From assembly GCA_964571135.1 (NCBI GenBank), contig CAZMZW010000004.1, forward strand, positions 62,001-126,000: a stretch of DNA of 64,000 bases, in the 5' to 3' direction. The stretch comes from CAZMZW01 sp964571135. Its GTDB lineage: Bacteria > Chloroflexota > Anaerolineae > Anaerolineales > Anaerolineaceae. The translations under genes and the position numbers were made by a program. Under the pieces are notes generated by a model. That model was not told where the DNA came from and ran no database searches. It saw only the letters and a program-made list of their open reading frames with translations. Shown here piece after piece: positions 1 to 9,321 of this stretch (position 1 is its first letter; each line of letters starts with the position of its first letter).

Positions 1-1455
1 GATATCGGGCGGAAACCGCTGATCGTACGCTCTTCCAGCTTATTGGAAGACAGTTTTGGCACATCTTTCGCTGGAAAATATGAAAGCATTTTCCTTCCCA
101 ACCAGGATGACCTAGAGGAAAACCTGGAACATATGACCCGGGCGATAGCTCATGTATACGGTACAACCCTTAATCCAGACGCATTGATGTACAGGCGCGC
201 TAAAGGGCTGCAGGACTATGATGAACGCATGGCAATTTTGATCATGCTTGTGGAAGGTGAAAACTATAAGCATTACTACTTTCCGGATGCGGCTGGAGTG
301 GCATTCAGCCGCAACCTTTATCGCTGGGCGCCGCAGATCAAGCGAGAAGAGGGGTTTGTGCGCCTGGTATGCGGGCTGGGTACCCGCGCCGTTGACCGCG
401 TAAGTAATGATTTTCCGCGCATCATCGCGTTGAGTAATCCGCTGCTGCGGCCCACCACCAATCCGGAAACCATACAGCGCTGCTCCCAGCAATATGTGGA
501 TCTAATCGATTTAAAGGAAGATAAGTTCAAGACACTGCCAGTCAAAAAAGTGATCGAAGGCGATTATCCACCCCTGCGCTACCTTGCGCAGTTATGCGAG
601 GATGGCTATTTTGTTCCTCTGCAATCGCGTCTCATGGAAAGCGATAAAAACAAAGTGGTGCTGACTTTCGATGAACTTATCCGGCGCACTTCTTTTGCGG
701 ACCGTCTAAAAATAATCCTCAAGCTTCTTGAAAAAAATTATCAAACTCCGGTGGATCTGGAATTCACTCTGCGCCTGGATCGCGATCCAGTCAACAACCC
801 CCATGTTAAATTCACCATCCTGCAGTGCCGCCCGCAAAGCCAGCTGGTGGAGACTGCCGAGACTGAAATACCCGCATTTTTACCGGAAAAGGATATCATT
901 TTTTCCACACATTTTATGGTACCGCAGGGTGTGGTGGATAATCTGGAATATGTGGTTTTTATCCCACCAGATTCCTTCTTCAAAACGAAGACCAATGAGC
1001 GTTTTGAATTAGCTCGCGCACTTGGTAAATTGAATAAAGTTCTGCAAGGAAAGAATTTTATTTTTGTTGGGCCTGGCCGCTGGGGCAGCAGCAATGCCGA
1101 CCTCGGTGTGCCGGTGGGGTATAGTGAAATCTATAACACCAGGGCTCTGGTTGAACTGGCTGGTAAGAATGTTGGGCCCGCCCCTGAGCCTTCCCTGGGA
1201 ACCCATTTTTTCCAGGATTTGTTGGAAACCCAAATATATCCTTTAGCGGTCATGCTGGATGAAGAACAAAGTTCTTTTCAAGCCACATTCTTTTATCATT
1301 TACCCAACCATGTGACTGAATTTATTAAAATGCCGGAAGAAAAGATTGAAAATTTGCGCGTATTGAAGGTGAGTGATTATCGCCAAAACCACCATTTAAA
1401 ATTGATAATGAACAATGAAAAGAGCGTGGCGGTCGGCTTTATCCAGGCTGATTAA
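1..1455 (+). CDS. PEP/pyruvate-binding domain protein, C-terminal part (5' end outside window)
   Basis: The reading frame is open from base 1, so the gene begins upstream of the window. The first visible residues read PLIVRSSSLLEDSFGTSFAG, the conserved Arg-Ser-Ser/Glu-Asp region of the ATP-grasp domain of PEP synthase and pyruvate phosphate dikinase. The ATP-grasp part closes near bases 810-845 with ILQCRPQS. It is followed by a C-terminal region of about 200 residues that I cannot assign. The phosphohistidine swivel and PEP-barrel domains of true PEP synthase are absent, so this is a family member with an unknown phosphotransfer or ligase-like role. The TTG at 43 lies inside the conserved motif and is not the real start. 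The 3' end is complete (TAA at 1453-1455). Confidence 0.8.
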   Translation, partial: DIGRKPLIVRSSSLLEDSFGTSFAGKYESIFLPNQDDLEENLEHMTRAIAHVYGTTLNPDALMYRRAKGLQDYDERMAILIMLVEGENYKHYYFPDAAGVAFSRNLYRWAPQIKREEGFVRLVCGLGTRAVDRVSNDFPRIIALSNPLLRPTTNPETIQRCSQQYVDLIDLKEDKFKTLPVKKVIEGDYPPLRYLAQLCEDGYFVPLQSRLMESDKNKVVLTFDELIRRTSFADRLKIILKLLEKNYQTPVDLEFTLRLDRDPVNNPHVKFTILQCRPQSQLVETAETEIPAFLPEKDIIFSTHFMVPQGVVDNLEYVVFIPPDSFFKTKTNERFELARALGKLNKVLQGKNFIFVGPGRWGSSNADLGVPVGYSEIYNTRALVELAGKNVGPAPEPSLGTHFFQDLLETQIYPLAVMLDEEQSSFQATFFYHLPNHVTEFIKMPEEKIENLRVLKVSDYRQNHHLKLIMNNEKSVAVGFIQAD

Positions 1456-1525
1456 TTAGAACATTTGTTCTTATATATTTGTGATCTGGCTTCCTGGAAC
1501 GAAAACATTTTATGCTTCTAATCAC

Positions 1526-3178
1526 TTACTGATAGGCAGGCGGAACTTCCTTGAGCAAATCATTGACGCTGATAAAGGTGTATCCCATTTTCTGTATGCG
1601 TTGGATCGTGTCATAAAGATCACCTTCCGGCTGCCAATGATGGAACATGAAAGATACCAACCCATCACGTACCACGGTATACATCTGAGCCAAATCGGCC
1701 TTTCCCTGCGGTGTTGGCGGGAAACCCAATTCAGGTATGCCGCCTTTTTCCAAATAACCTAAATTCTCTGGAATTAACCTAAAACCATAAGAAGTATCAA
1801 ATAATTGATAAGGGGCAGTGATTGAGATGTATTTAATTTTGCTGTAATCGATGCTTAAACCAGCTTTGGGTATTTCCAATGAATTAAAGGTTGGAAGCCG
1901 TTCATACACCACATGGAAGCGTTCGGCTATTGCGAAATAGGTATTTGGCGAAGCCGAATAATGCGGGGTTTCCCAAATGACCGGCGAGAAACTCAGCGCC
2001 GTTTTAAATTCTTCAATTCCTTTATCGATCCTGTCCAAAGCCCAATCAAAACCATCTTCAGAAAATGGTTTATCTTCCTTTCCATTCCAAAACTCAAAAT
2101 CCATGGCTGAGTTGGTATCGTGCTGATGGGTGTACCCATGCATTACGGGTGTTCCCCCCTTGCTGATCATGTAACGGATCAAGTCCTGAAATAAAAAATC
2201 CTTGTGCAGGGGGATCAGCTTGCCGGCTTTTCCGGTTACACCCAGCGGATCATAATTTATCGGGATAATCCCAAAGGCAAAAGGAATACCCATTTTATTC
2301 AATGTATCCACTTCCTGGCGCAATACGTCATAATTCAAATTCCCCGGCGTTAGGTCTTCAAACCGGACCAGGGCACGCATCGAGGGTTGTACCCTGGTGC
2401 CCAGAAAATCGTGCAGGGTATCTGCCACCACAAGGTAGCTGGCAAAAAAGTTGGCAAATGGGTTCTGGGCCATGTAATAGAAATTACCGCATCTTATGGA
2501 ATAGGGAGCTTTAACAGGCTGCTCCTTTTGCTGCAATTCAATAGTTGCTCCAATTGAGCATTTACTGCCTACATCGATACTGACTATGTTAAATTCCACG
2601 TCGGAATCCAGGCGGGGTAGATCCTGGCCCTTGTAGATGATCTTATTAAACGGGGTGATCTTATCGACATTAAGATATTTGAAGCCAAGTTTCGTTTCTG
2701 CAATCCAATCGGTTTTTTCGAACAACTTCCAAATGTTGTAATTGATCCACATAAAGGGTTTTAAAGAGTCAAGCACATCTAAAGAGAAAGAATCACTCAG
2801 CGGATAATCGTAAAGACTTCCAATGTAAATTGCCGAATCATAATGGGCTAGATCTCCGCTTGCATAGTCTTTAACATCAGCAAGGGTGACGACTGTGCTG
2901 AAATGCCCCAGCAAATTACGCATCATGATTGCATAGGTGATGCCGTAATTCCATTCCTGGGTGGGATCATCTTCATAATAAACCACGACGGATTTCGCTT
3001 GAGGAAATTCTGCAAGGGAAGAAAGCGCAACGATGGGCTGAGAGCCCTGACCAATATTCGCTGAGCAGCCTCCAAGAATAAGCAGGAAAGAGAAGGAAAT
3101 TAATATACTCAGTAAAAATTGTAGGTGGGGGAAAAATTTATTCTCTATTGCGACCGAATTCATTTTGGCCTTATACAT
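1526..3178 (-). CDS. DUF2334 (polysaccharide-deacetylase-like) lipoprotein
   Basis: A 550-residue protein with a hydrophobic signal around residues 18-37 and a lipobox LGGC (Cys38), so it is predicted to be an outer-face lipoprotein. From about residue 262 it has the DUF2334 pattern: RALVRFEDLTP (catalytic-type Asp), then FAFGIIP, then MHGYTHQHD (metal-type His pair), then WETPHYSAS. These correspond to the NodB/polysaccharide deacetylase barrel. Substrate unknown; a surface polysaccharide is likely by family. The N-terminal 260 residues look like a glutamine-amidotransferase-like or other alpha/beta domain, but I cannot assign them. It reads toward the end of the previous gene (70-bp gap) and lies 23 bp downstream of the ABC permease on the same strand. 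Confidence 0.8.
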   Translation of the reverse strand: MYKAKMNSVAIENKFFPHLQFLLSILISFSFLLILGGCSANIGQGSQPIVALSSLAEFPQAKSVVVYYEDDPTQEWNYGITYAIMMRNLLGHFSTVVTLADVKDYASGDLAHYDSAIYIGSLYDYPLSDSFSLDVLDSLKPFMWINYNIWKLFEKTDWIAETKLGFKYLNVDKITPFNKIIYKGQDLPRLDSDVEFNIVSIDVGSKCSIGATIELQQKEQPVKAPYSIRCGNFYYMAQNPFANFFASYLVVADTLHDFLGTRVQPSMRALVRFEDLTPGNLNYDVLRQEVDTLNKMGIPFAFGIIPINYDPLGVTGKAGKLIPLHKDFLFQDLIRYMISKGGTPVMHGYTHQHDTNSAMDFEFWNGKEDKPFSEDGFDWALDRIDKGIEEFKTALSFSPVIWETPHYSASPNTYFAIAERFHVVYERLPTFNSLEIPKAGLSIDYSKIKYISITAPYQLFDTSYGFRLIPENLGYLEKGGIPELGFPPTPQGKADLAQMYTVVRDGLVSFMFHHWQPEGDLYDTIQRIQKMGYTFISVNDLLKEVPPAYQ

Positions 3179-3201
3179 TGCTCTTTAAAAAAAGATAATC
3201 A

Positions 3202-4026
3202 TTAACCAGTAAGCATCTTGGCGCGGTTGAAGGTACGGATGGCGAAGAAGCTCAAAATTCCAGCGATCACCCATAACAATGCGCCCAATAGCATGCCAAT
3301 GCCTACACTTAAATATAACACGCCAGTGAGTTGACCGATGAGGAGTACCATCACGAGAATGACCGTCATGGAGCTGGTCTGATACGCGCCCAAAAATGTG
3401 GGTATCTTTTCAGAAATCAAAACCGTAAAAGCAATCCCCAGCATGACCAGCGCTGGTGACATCCAGAATATCAGCGGCCACCAGGTGGGCAGCGGAAACC
3501 AGAATCGTTGGAAAACAGCATATGGAGCAAGGTTAAGAATAAGGGTATAGATAGCAAATCCGATCCAGGTAATTCCAATGGAAGGAACCGCGGCAGCCAT
3601 CACCTTGCCAAAAAAAAGTTCCGCATCCGTTGCGGGCGTATAAAACAGGGCTTCCATTGTATTCCGCTCACGCTCTCCCGCAAAAGACTCGGCAGCGATG
3701 GTCGTGGAAAACATCAAGGGCAGCATAAGAAATAAAGGCGCCAGCATATATCCCAATACGGTGGTGATGGCAAATTGAATGGGTTGTTCCGGGTGCAAGA
3801 ACTGGGAGATGGATTCCGGCATGGCGCGAAAGAACATTTCCAGGTCCGCATCTGCTGTAAATACTTTCGGATCCATTTTAAGATTGGTCATCAATAAGAT
3901 AATGACCAGAGGCATAAGCACATTAAAGAGTACTGGCAGGATCAACATGGGCAACCAGGCATATTTATTCTGGCGCACTTCGATCCAGTCTTTGCGGGCA
4001 ATGGCAAGCATATTGGTAAATTTCAT
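3202..4026 (-). CDS. ABC-2 type transporter permease
   Basis: 274 residues with about six membrane helices. The N-terminus (IARKDWIEVRQNKYAW followed by a helix) is the usual cytoplasmic elbow of ABC-2 permeases of the NatB/YhaP kind. A loop AAESFAGERERNTMEALFYTPA matches the conserved 'ERE..T.E.L...P' element of this family. Its ATG overlaps the stop of the upstream ATPase gene as ATGA, with a GAGGAG ribosome binding site, so the two are translationally coupled and form one exporter. The substrate cannot be read from the sequence. Confidence 0.88.
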   Translation of the reverse strand: MKFTNMLAIARKDWIEVRQNKYAWLPMLILPVLFNVLMPLVIILLMTNLKMDPKVFTADADLEMFFRAMPESISQFLHPEQPIQFAITTVLGYMLAPLFLMLPLMFSTTIAAESFAGERERNTMEALFYTPATDAELFFGKVMAAAVPSIGITWIGFAIYTLILNLAPYAVFQRFWFPLPTWWPLIFWMSPALVMLGIAFTVLISEKIPTFLGAYQTSSMTVILVMVLLIGQLTGVLYLSVGIGMLLGALLWVIAGILSFFAIRTFNRAKMLTG

Positions 4027-4973
4027 TGAATATTCTCCTCAGCGCGCTGCTGTAATCGAAAATAAATTTCCTCCAAGGATGCCTGCTGGGGTTCCACAGC
4101 AACAATCGAACTCCCCTTTTTCACCAGGAGGTAAATCAGCTCGGGGGTGATCGTATTGTTCTTAATTTGAATGAGAAGACCACATTGTCCTTTTTCTTCT
4201 ATCTTTTCCACACCGGTATGTTTTTTCAAAGCAGAAAGGGCATCGGCGCTGATCGGTGAAAGAAAAGAAAACAGGGTCTTGTGTTCGGGAGCTGCTTCCG
4301 CCCGCAATTGGTCCAAAGTCCCCATGGCAATCAACTTACCTTTGCCCATAACAGCCATTCGGTCGCATAATCTTTCTGCTTCATATAAATGATGGGTGCA
4401 TAAAACCACCGTGTGGCCGTCCTTTAAGCGCACATCCATGATCAGATCATGCACTTGTTTGGCAACCTCAGGATCCAATCCGGTGGTGGGTTCATCCAAA
4501 AAAAGGAGATCGGGCTTGATGAGAAGTGCGCGCGCCAAAGCCAGGCGCTGTTTCATGCCTTTGGAATAACTCCCCACCCGGTCATTAGTTCGTTCGGTCA
4601 GGTTAAAGAATTTCAGTAATTCCCCAATGCGGTCCTTACAGGAGCTGGGAGTCATACCTGCCAAGGAACCAAAGAACTGTAAATTTTCCATTGCGGTTAA
4701 CCGTTCATATAATGCTGGGGTTTCTGTGAGAACCCCCACCCGGCTGCGTATTTCCACTCCCTGCTTTTGAGGGTCAAATCCCAGTACGGTCATTTTTCCA
4801 CTGCTTGGATTTAATAACCCGTTCAAAAGGCGGATGGTGGTGGTTTTACCCACACCGTTCGGACCCAGCAGCCCAAAAACTTCGCCTTCATGTACATTAA
4901 AACTGATTCCATTCAACGCCAGTTTTGCCCCGTAACGATGCACGATATTTTCAACCTGGATGATCTCTTTCAT
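4023..4973 (-). CDS. ABC transporter ATP-binding protein
   Basis: ATPase subunit of the exporter. Walker A GPNGVGKTT, signature YSKGMKQRLALARAL, Walker B LLFLDEPTTGLDP and the switch histidine in CTHH are all intact. The C-terminal extension of about 80 residues is typical of the CcmA/NatA type of drug or lipid exporter ATPase. I start it at the ATG at 4973 because GAGGAG lies 5 nt upstream. A GTG at 4988 in the same frame has no ribosome binding site. It overlaps the permease start by 4 nt. Confidence 0.92.
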   Translation of the reverse strand: MKEIIQVENIVHRYGAKLALNGISFNVHEGEVFGLLGPNGVGKTTTIRLLNGLLNPSSGKMTVLGFDPQKQGVEIRSRVGVLTETPALYERLTAMENLQFFGSLAGMTPSSCKDRIGELLKFFNLTERTNDRVGSYSKGMKQRLALARALLIKPDLLFLDEPTTGLDPEVAKQVHDLIMDVRLKDGHTVVLCTHHLYEAERLCDRMAVMGKGKLIAMGTLDQLRAEAAPEHKTLFSFLSPISADALSALKKHTGVEKIEEKGQCGLLIQIKNNTITPELIYLLVKKGSSIVAVEPQQASLEEIYFRLQQRAEENIQ

Positions 4974-5077
4974 CGGTCTCCTCGGCACAAAAAATAATGC
5001 ATCTTCAGCAATGCATCATCACTTAATTATATCCATCAAAGTCAGTCTGACCAGAATCAAATTTTATTCCCGAGAAA

Positions 5078-5093
5078 TGTTTCATGTGAAACA
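5078..5093. other. parS-like site 1 (ParB/Spo0J binding)
   Basis: TGTTTCATGTGAAACA differs at one central base from the bacterial parS consensus TGTTTCACGTGAAACA. It lies 35 bp centre-to-centre from a perfect copy, in the non-coding gap before pdxS. Known role: ParB loading site for chromosome segregation, usually near the origin. Confidence 0.75.
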
Positions 5094-5112
5094 TCCGAGA
5101 GTCTCAAATAAT

Positions 5113-5128
5113 TGTTTCACGTGAAACA
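5113..5128. other. parS site 2 (perfect consensus)
   Basis: TGTTTCACGTGAAACA is a perfect 16-bp palindrome identical to the widely conserved chromosomal parS. It extends to a 20-bp palindrome at 5111-5130. It sits between the divergent ABC ATPase and pdxS genes. No parA or parB gene is in the window. Confidence 0.9.
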
Positions 5129-5213
5129 ATTACAACAGTATCCTAAAAAGATTTTTCCAAAAATGGGCGTGGTAGAATAGCTGCAAAGCAAGTAATTTGC
5201 GGAGGATGGTTAT

Positions 5214-6101
5214 ATGACAGCTCAAACAGGCACCTTTGCGGTTAAAAAGGGGTTAGCGCAGATGTTGAAAGGCGGAGTGATCATGGACGTGGTCACTCCT
5301 GAGCATGCACGCATTGCTGAAGATGCTGGTGCTGTGGCGGTCATGGCATTGGAACGAGTGCCTGCCGATATCCGCGCCCAGGGCGGTGTAGCCCGCATGA
5401 GCGACCCGGGCATGATCCAGAGGATCATGGAGGCTGTTTCCATCCCGGTGATGGCCAAAGCCCGCATCGGTCATTTTGTGGAAGCGCAGATCCTGGAAGC
5501 TATTGGCGTGGATTACGTGGATGAATCCGAAGTCCTGACACCTGCAGATGAAGAGCATCATATCAACAAGCACACTTTCAAGATCCCGTTTGTTTGCGGC
5601 GCGCGTAACCTGGGCGAAGCCCTGCGTCGGATCGGTGAAGGTGCAGCCATGATCCGCACGAAAGGTGAAGCTGGGACGGGTGACGTGGTTGAAGCCGTCC
5701 GTCATGCCCGTTGTGTTTTAGGTGAGATCCGCCGCCTGGTGAATTTGCCGGAAGAAGAAATTATGGCGTTTGCCAAGGAGATTGGCGCACCTTATGAAGT
5801 CCTGCTCGAGACCCGCAAGCTGGGGCGCCTGCAGGTGGTGAATTTTGCAGCAGGCGGGATTGCCACACCTGCAGATGCTGCCTTGATGATGCAGCTGGGC
5901 ATGGATGGTGTTTTTGTCGGGTCTGGTATTTTCAAATCCGGTGATCCAGCCAAACGTGCCGCAGCCATTGTCAAATCGGTCACTCATTTCAATGATCCGA
6001 AAATCCTGGCTGAGGTCAGCCGTGACCTGGGTGAACCCATGGTGGGACGCCAGGTGACTGACATCCCTGATAACGAATTAATTGCCAAGCGCGGGTGGTG
6101 A
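5214..6101 (+). CDS. pdxS: pyridoxal 5'-phosphate synthase subunit PdxS
   Basis: Lyase subunit of the DXP-independent vitamin B6 pathway. It condenses ribose 5-phosphate, glyceraldehyde 3-phosphate and ammonia into PLP. 295 residues, full family length. Conserved blocks include GGVIMDVVTPEHA near the start, MAKARIGHFVEAQ (Schiff-base lysine region), YVDESEVLTPADEEHHI and IRTKGEAGTGDV (second lysine). The ATG at 5214 has a GGAGG site 8-12 nt upstream. It is directly followed by and overlapped with its partner pdxT, which supplies the ammonia. The two parS sites lie about 90-135 bp upstream of the gene. Confidence 0.98.
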   Translation: MTAQTGTFAVKKGLAQMLKGGVIMDVVTPEHARIAEDAGAVAVMALERVPADIRAQGGVARMSDPGMIQRIMEAVSIPVMAKARIGHFVEAQILEAIGVDYVDESEVLTPADEEHHINKHTFKIPFVCGARNLGEALRRIGEGAAMIRTKGEAGTGDVVEAVRHARCVLGEIRRLVNLPEEEIMAFAKEIGAPYEVLLETRKLGRLQVVNFAAGGIATPADAALMMQLGMDGVFVGSGIFKSGDPAKRAAAIVKSVTHFNDPKILAEVSRDLGEPMVGRQVTDIPDNELIAKRGW

Positions 6102-6106
6102 GCTCT

Positions 6107-6685
6107 GTGAAGATTGGACTCCTGGCATTACAGGGTGATTTCTTGGAGCATGCCTCTGTATTGCAAAACCTGGGTGCTGAGACCTGCGAAGTCCGCTTAC
6201 CCCGCGAATTAACCGGGCTGGACGGGTTGATCATCCCGGGTGGTGAATCCACCACGGTTGGTAAGCTGGCAGAAGATTACGGCCTGATCCAGCCAATGCG
6301 CGAGTTTAGTCAGAAGCATGCCATCTGGGGTACTTGCGCGGGCAGTATCATTCTTTCCAAAGATGCCCGCCGGACCCAGCCATTATTACAATTGATGGAT
6401 ATTACGGTGAGCCGGAATGCCTTTGGCCGCCAGGTGGACAGCTTTGAGATCGACCTGCAAATTGACTGCTTAAAAAGTTTGGATAAAAGCAATCCTCCTT
6501 TTCACGCCATTTTTATCCGCGCCCCGTTGATTGAAAGTGTCGGAGGATGTGCCAAGGTATTAGCGCGGTTGCCCGATGGACGCATCGTGGCAGCCCAACA
6601 GGGCAGGCTGCTTGCCACATCCTTTCATCCAGAACTTACTTTAGATGATCGTTTCCATCGCTTTTTTATGGAGCTGGCACGATAG
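6107..6685 (+). CDS. pdxT: pyridoxal 5'-phosphate synthase glutaminase subunit PdxT
   Basis: Glutamine amidotransferase that feeds ammonia to PdxS. The class-I triad is visible: Cys in GTCAGSIIL, and the His-x-Glu of FHPELT near the C-terminus. The oxyanion region GGESTT is also present. I prefer the GTG at 6107 (protein MKIGLLALQG, the usual family start), which has GGTGAG four bases upstream. An upstream in-frame GTG at 6095 would overlap pdxS by 7 nt and has no good ribosome binding site. Expression is clearly coupled to pdxS. Confidence 0.96.
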   Translation: MKIGLLALQGDFLEHASVLQNLGAETCEVRLPRELTGLDGLIIPGGESTTVGKLAEDYGLIQPMREFSQKHAIWGTCAGSIILSKDARRTQPLLQLMDITVSRNAFGRQVDSFEIDLQIDCLKSLDKSNPPFHAIFIRAPLIESVGGCAKVLARLPDGRIVAAQQGRLLATSFHPELTLDDRFHRFFMELAR

Positions 6686-7623
6686 AAATCCGTCCTTTTT
6701 CATGGCAGGATCTGCCCAACCTTCTCCGCAACCGGCAACAAATCCATCTGGTGGACGCTGAGTATAAATTGGCGCGTGGCATCCAGCCCGCAATATTGAA
6801 CGCCACCCTGGAATTAATTTATCCGCAAAACACCTCATTCACTGGTACCTATGAAAACAAGGGCTCTGCTTTTAATTCGATCGGACAAATTAATCTGGAA
6901 GGTGAAACTGCCCGCCTGATATTTGTTTTCCCAAAAGAAAATGAAATCGTCATGGATGTTTGCGGACTTATTGAGGGGTTGGGAAAGCGAGCAGGATTAA
7001 TGGGCGCCCATTTCCTTTTAGCCGCGGTTAAAGAAAACGATCAGCTGCATTATGCCCTGTGTCAGTGCGCCTATCGTCCATTATTCAGTCAAAAATATTG
7101 GCAAATTAACACATCTAAACAAATAAAAACTGACCAGGATGTTCAATGGCAGCCATCTTCTGCTCGTGACTTGCTGGCGATCCAATCTTTTTTGAGCGCT
7201 TGCCTGGCTCCGCCAATTCGAATGATCTGGCCGATTAAACCGCATAACTATCCTGACGCCCTTTTATTCACCGGCGGGGAATTATGCGGGCTGGCTTCTT
7301 TCCATCGATTTGCAGATACCCTCTTCATTTATCCGCTTATATTGCCTTCATTGCCTTATCCAGAAAAGGCACTGTCGTCACTGATAAAATATGCACACTC
7401 GTCATCCAGGGTTTTCCTGGTCGTCCCTTCATTTCAGAGCTGGCTGGAAGGACTGCAGTCAAAACTGTTTGCCGAGACCATTCTCAAGCAGCTCATTCTG
7501 GTCAAGCATTTCACCTTGCGCCAAAAAGCCTACGCAACAGTTGAAGAAATGTTATCCATCAAAGAACATGGTCACGAACCAACTACACCGGTCATTCCTT
7601 CTTTACCTCGTGAAAAGAATTAA
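6682..7623 (+). CDS. GNAT-like protein, probable non-canonical start
   Basis: The first canonical start codon is GTG at 6751, but the frame is open and protein-like further upstream (EIRPFSWQDLPNLLRNRQQ), matching the usual 'IRPF...DLP.L' beginning of GNAT acetyltransferase-like proteins. The only start that fits is ATA at 6682. It overlaps the pdxT stop as ATAG and has GGAG 8 nt upstream. The C-terminal half (GLASFHRFADTLFIYPLILPS, later a VVPSFQSWLEGLQ block) resembles GNAT-family C-termini, but I do not see a clear acetyl-CoA loop. No function is assigned. It may start at ATA by coupling, start at 6751, or carry a sequence error at the ATG. Confidence 0.6.
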   Translation: MEIRPFSWQDLPNLLRNRQQIHLVDAEYKLARGIQPAILNATLELIYPQNTSFTGTYENKGSAFNSIGQINLEGETARLIFVFPKENEIVMDVCGLIEGLGKRAGLMGAHFLLAAVKENDQLHYALCQCAYRPLFSQKYWQINTSKQIKTDQDVQWQPSSARDLLAIQSFLSACLAPPIRMIWPIKPHNYPDALLFTGGELCGLASFHRFADTLFIYPLILPSLPYPEKALSSLIKYAHSSSRVFLVVPSFQSWLEGLQSKLFAETILKQLILVKHFTLRQKAYATVEEMLSIKEHGHEPTTPVIPSLPREKN

Positions 7624-7670
7624 TCAATTCTTCACATCAGTTGCCTGGTTTGTAGGATAATTAAAGAGTT

Positions 7671-9314
7671 ATGGTACAAAAGAAAATAACCGATGATCTC
7701 CCAGTTCTGCTGGCAGTATTGCCGCAAAATCTGGCCAATGCAGTTAAAAAAGCCAATAACAGCGATAATTTGCTGGAGATTATTCTAGACCTTGGACGTT
7801 TGCCTGTTGCTCGATTTGTTGACCGTGAAATTGAATTAAGCGGAAACGAAGTTTCCCGAGCCGAAATAGACGACGTCCTTTCTCGAATTGGTGAATTCGA
7901 TGCGGACAACCGCGCAGGGATTGAGCGTACTCTCCATCGAATATCGGCTATGCGCAATAAACATGGGGTAGTGGTGGGTCTGACCTGCCGGGTGGGGCGG
8001 GCTGTTTATGGCACCATTGATATCGTCCAGGACCTGGTGGAATCCGGTAAAAGCCTTTTACTGCTTGGCAAACCTGGTATTGGTAAAACAACCATGCTCC
8101 GTGAGGCGGCCCGCATCCTGGCTGAAAAAATGCGCGTGGTGATCGTGGATACTTCCAATGAAATTGGCGGGGATGGGGATGTACCTCACCCGGCCGTTGG
8201 TCGTGCCCGGCGCATGCAAGTGGCCACTCCTTCCCTTCAGCATGAGGTGATGATCGAGGCAGTTGAAAACCACAATCCTGAAGTGATTGTGATCGATGAG
8301 ATCGGTCGGGAATTGGAAGCTGAGGCGGCTCGTACCATCGCTGAACGGGGTGTGCAGCTGGTTGCAACAGCTCACGGACGTACCCTGGAAAACCTGTTGC
8401 TCAACCCAACCCTCTCTGACCTGATTGGCGGGATTGAGTCAGTGACCCTATCTGATGAAGAAGCCCGCCGCCGCGGAACTCAGAAGACTGTCCTGGAGCG
8501 CAGATCTCCGCCCACTTTTGATGTACTGATCGAACTGCAGGAACGGGATCTGCTGGTGGTTCATTCGGATGTCGCAGCGGCTGTGGATGCCATGGTGCGC
8601 GGTATTGCCCTGGAGCCGGAGATCCGCTCAAGGGACGAAAAAGGTGAGATTAAAATTCAAAAACCAGCCCAGACCTCTGTGACAAAAATCGCCAGTGTGG
8701 GTAAGGGTTTAAACCGCTCTTTTGGCAACGGGCTGGATAAGCGCAGCCGCCTTGAAACTGAAAACGATCATGAGGCTGCCGGGAATGAAATTCCCAACCG
8801 TTTCTCCTCCTTTCCGGAACCCGATACACAGGTACCACTTTCTAATATTTCAATTTACCCATATGGTGTCGCCCGTAACCGCATGATGCAGGCCGCCAAG
8901 CATTTGGGTGTGCCAGCTACCATCCTGCATACACTGGATGGGGCCAACGTAATGATCACACTAAAGTCATATTATCGCCGCCGCCAGAAAGCCATAATGG
9001 ATGCCGAGGAACACAGCATTCCGATATATGTCCTGCGCTCCAATTCGATATTACAGATCGAGCAGGTGCTGGTGGAGATTTTTAACCTGCATAGTTTTGG
9101 CGAGCAGGCCATCCGCAGTCTGAATTCGGAGACCATTAATAACCAGACCCAAGCGGCTATTGAGGCGGTTCGCAACGGTCAGCGCTGGGTCGATCTGCCG
9201 CCTGCCATGCCAGCCATCCGGCGCATGCAGCATGAATTGGTCCGCCAATCTGACCTCATTTCCCATTCTTATGGGAAAGAACCCAGCCGCCATGTCCGCA
9301 TTTTCCGTGAATGA
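7671..9314 (+). CDS. AAA ATPase with R3H domain (SpoIIIAA/Ycf45-like)
   Basis: 547 residues. The central RecA/AAA-type ATPase has Walker A LGKPGIGKTTMLREAAR and Walker B EVIVIDEIGRE, as in the stage III sporulation protein AA and chloroplast Ycf45 families. A linker follows, then a domain containing YPYGVARNRMMQAAKHLGV. The C-terminal R3H-type nucleic-acid-binding signature is LPPAMPAIRRMQHELV...SRHVRIFRE. The family is common in cyanobacteria and Chloroflexota. Its cellular role is not established; single-stranded nucleic-acid binding is predicted from the R3H domain. It lies 7 bp upstream of tmk. Confidence 0.85.
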   Translation: MVQKKITDDLPVLLAVLPQNLANAVKKANNSDNLLEIILDLGRLPVARFVDREIELSGNEVSRAEIDDVLSRIGEFDADNRAGIERTLHRISAMRNKHGVVVGLTCRVGRAVYGTIDIVQDLVESGKSLLLLGKPGIGKTTMLREAARILAEKMRVVIVDTSNEIGGDGDVPHPAVGRARRMQVATPSLQHEVMIEAVENHNPEVIVIDEIGRELEAEAARTIAERGVQLVATAHGRTLENLLLNPTLSDLIGGIESVTLSDEEARRRGTQKTVLERRSPPTFDVLIELQERDLLVVHSDVAAAVDAMVRGIALEPEIRSRDEKGEIKIQKPAQTSVTKIASVGKGLNRSFGNGLDKRSRLETENDHEAAGNEIPNRFSSFPEPDTQVPLSNISIYPYGVARNRMMQAAKHLGVPATILHTLDGANVMITLKSYYRRRQKAIMDAEEHSIPIYVLRSNSILQIEQVLVEIFNLHSFGEQAIRSLNSETINNQTQAAIEAVRNGQRWVDLPPAMPAIRRMQHELVRQSDLISHSYGKEPSRHVRIFRE

Positions 9315-9321
9315 ATAAATC

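Noticed and set aside
112..492. Open frame opposite the first gene
   Set aside because: Complete overlap with a conserved coding region on the other strand; no start signals.
1481..1762. Plus-strand frame near the first gene end
   Set aside because: Antisense shadow of the DUF2334 gene.
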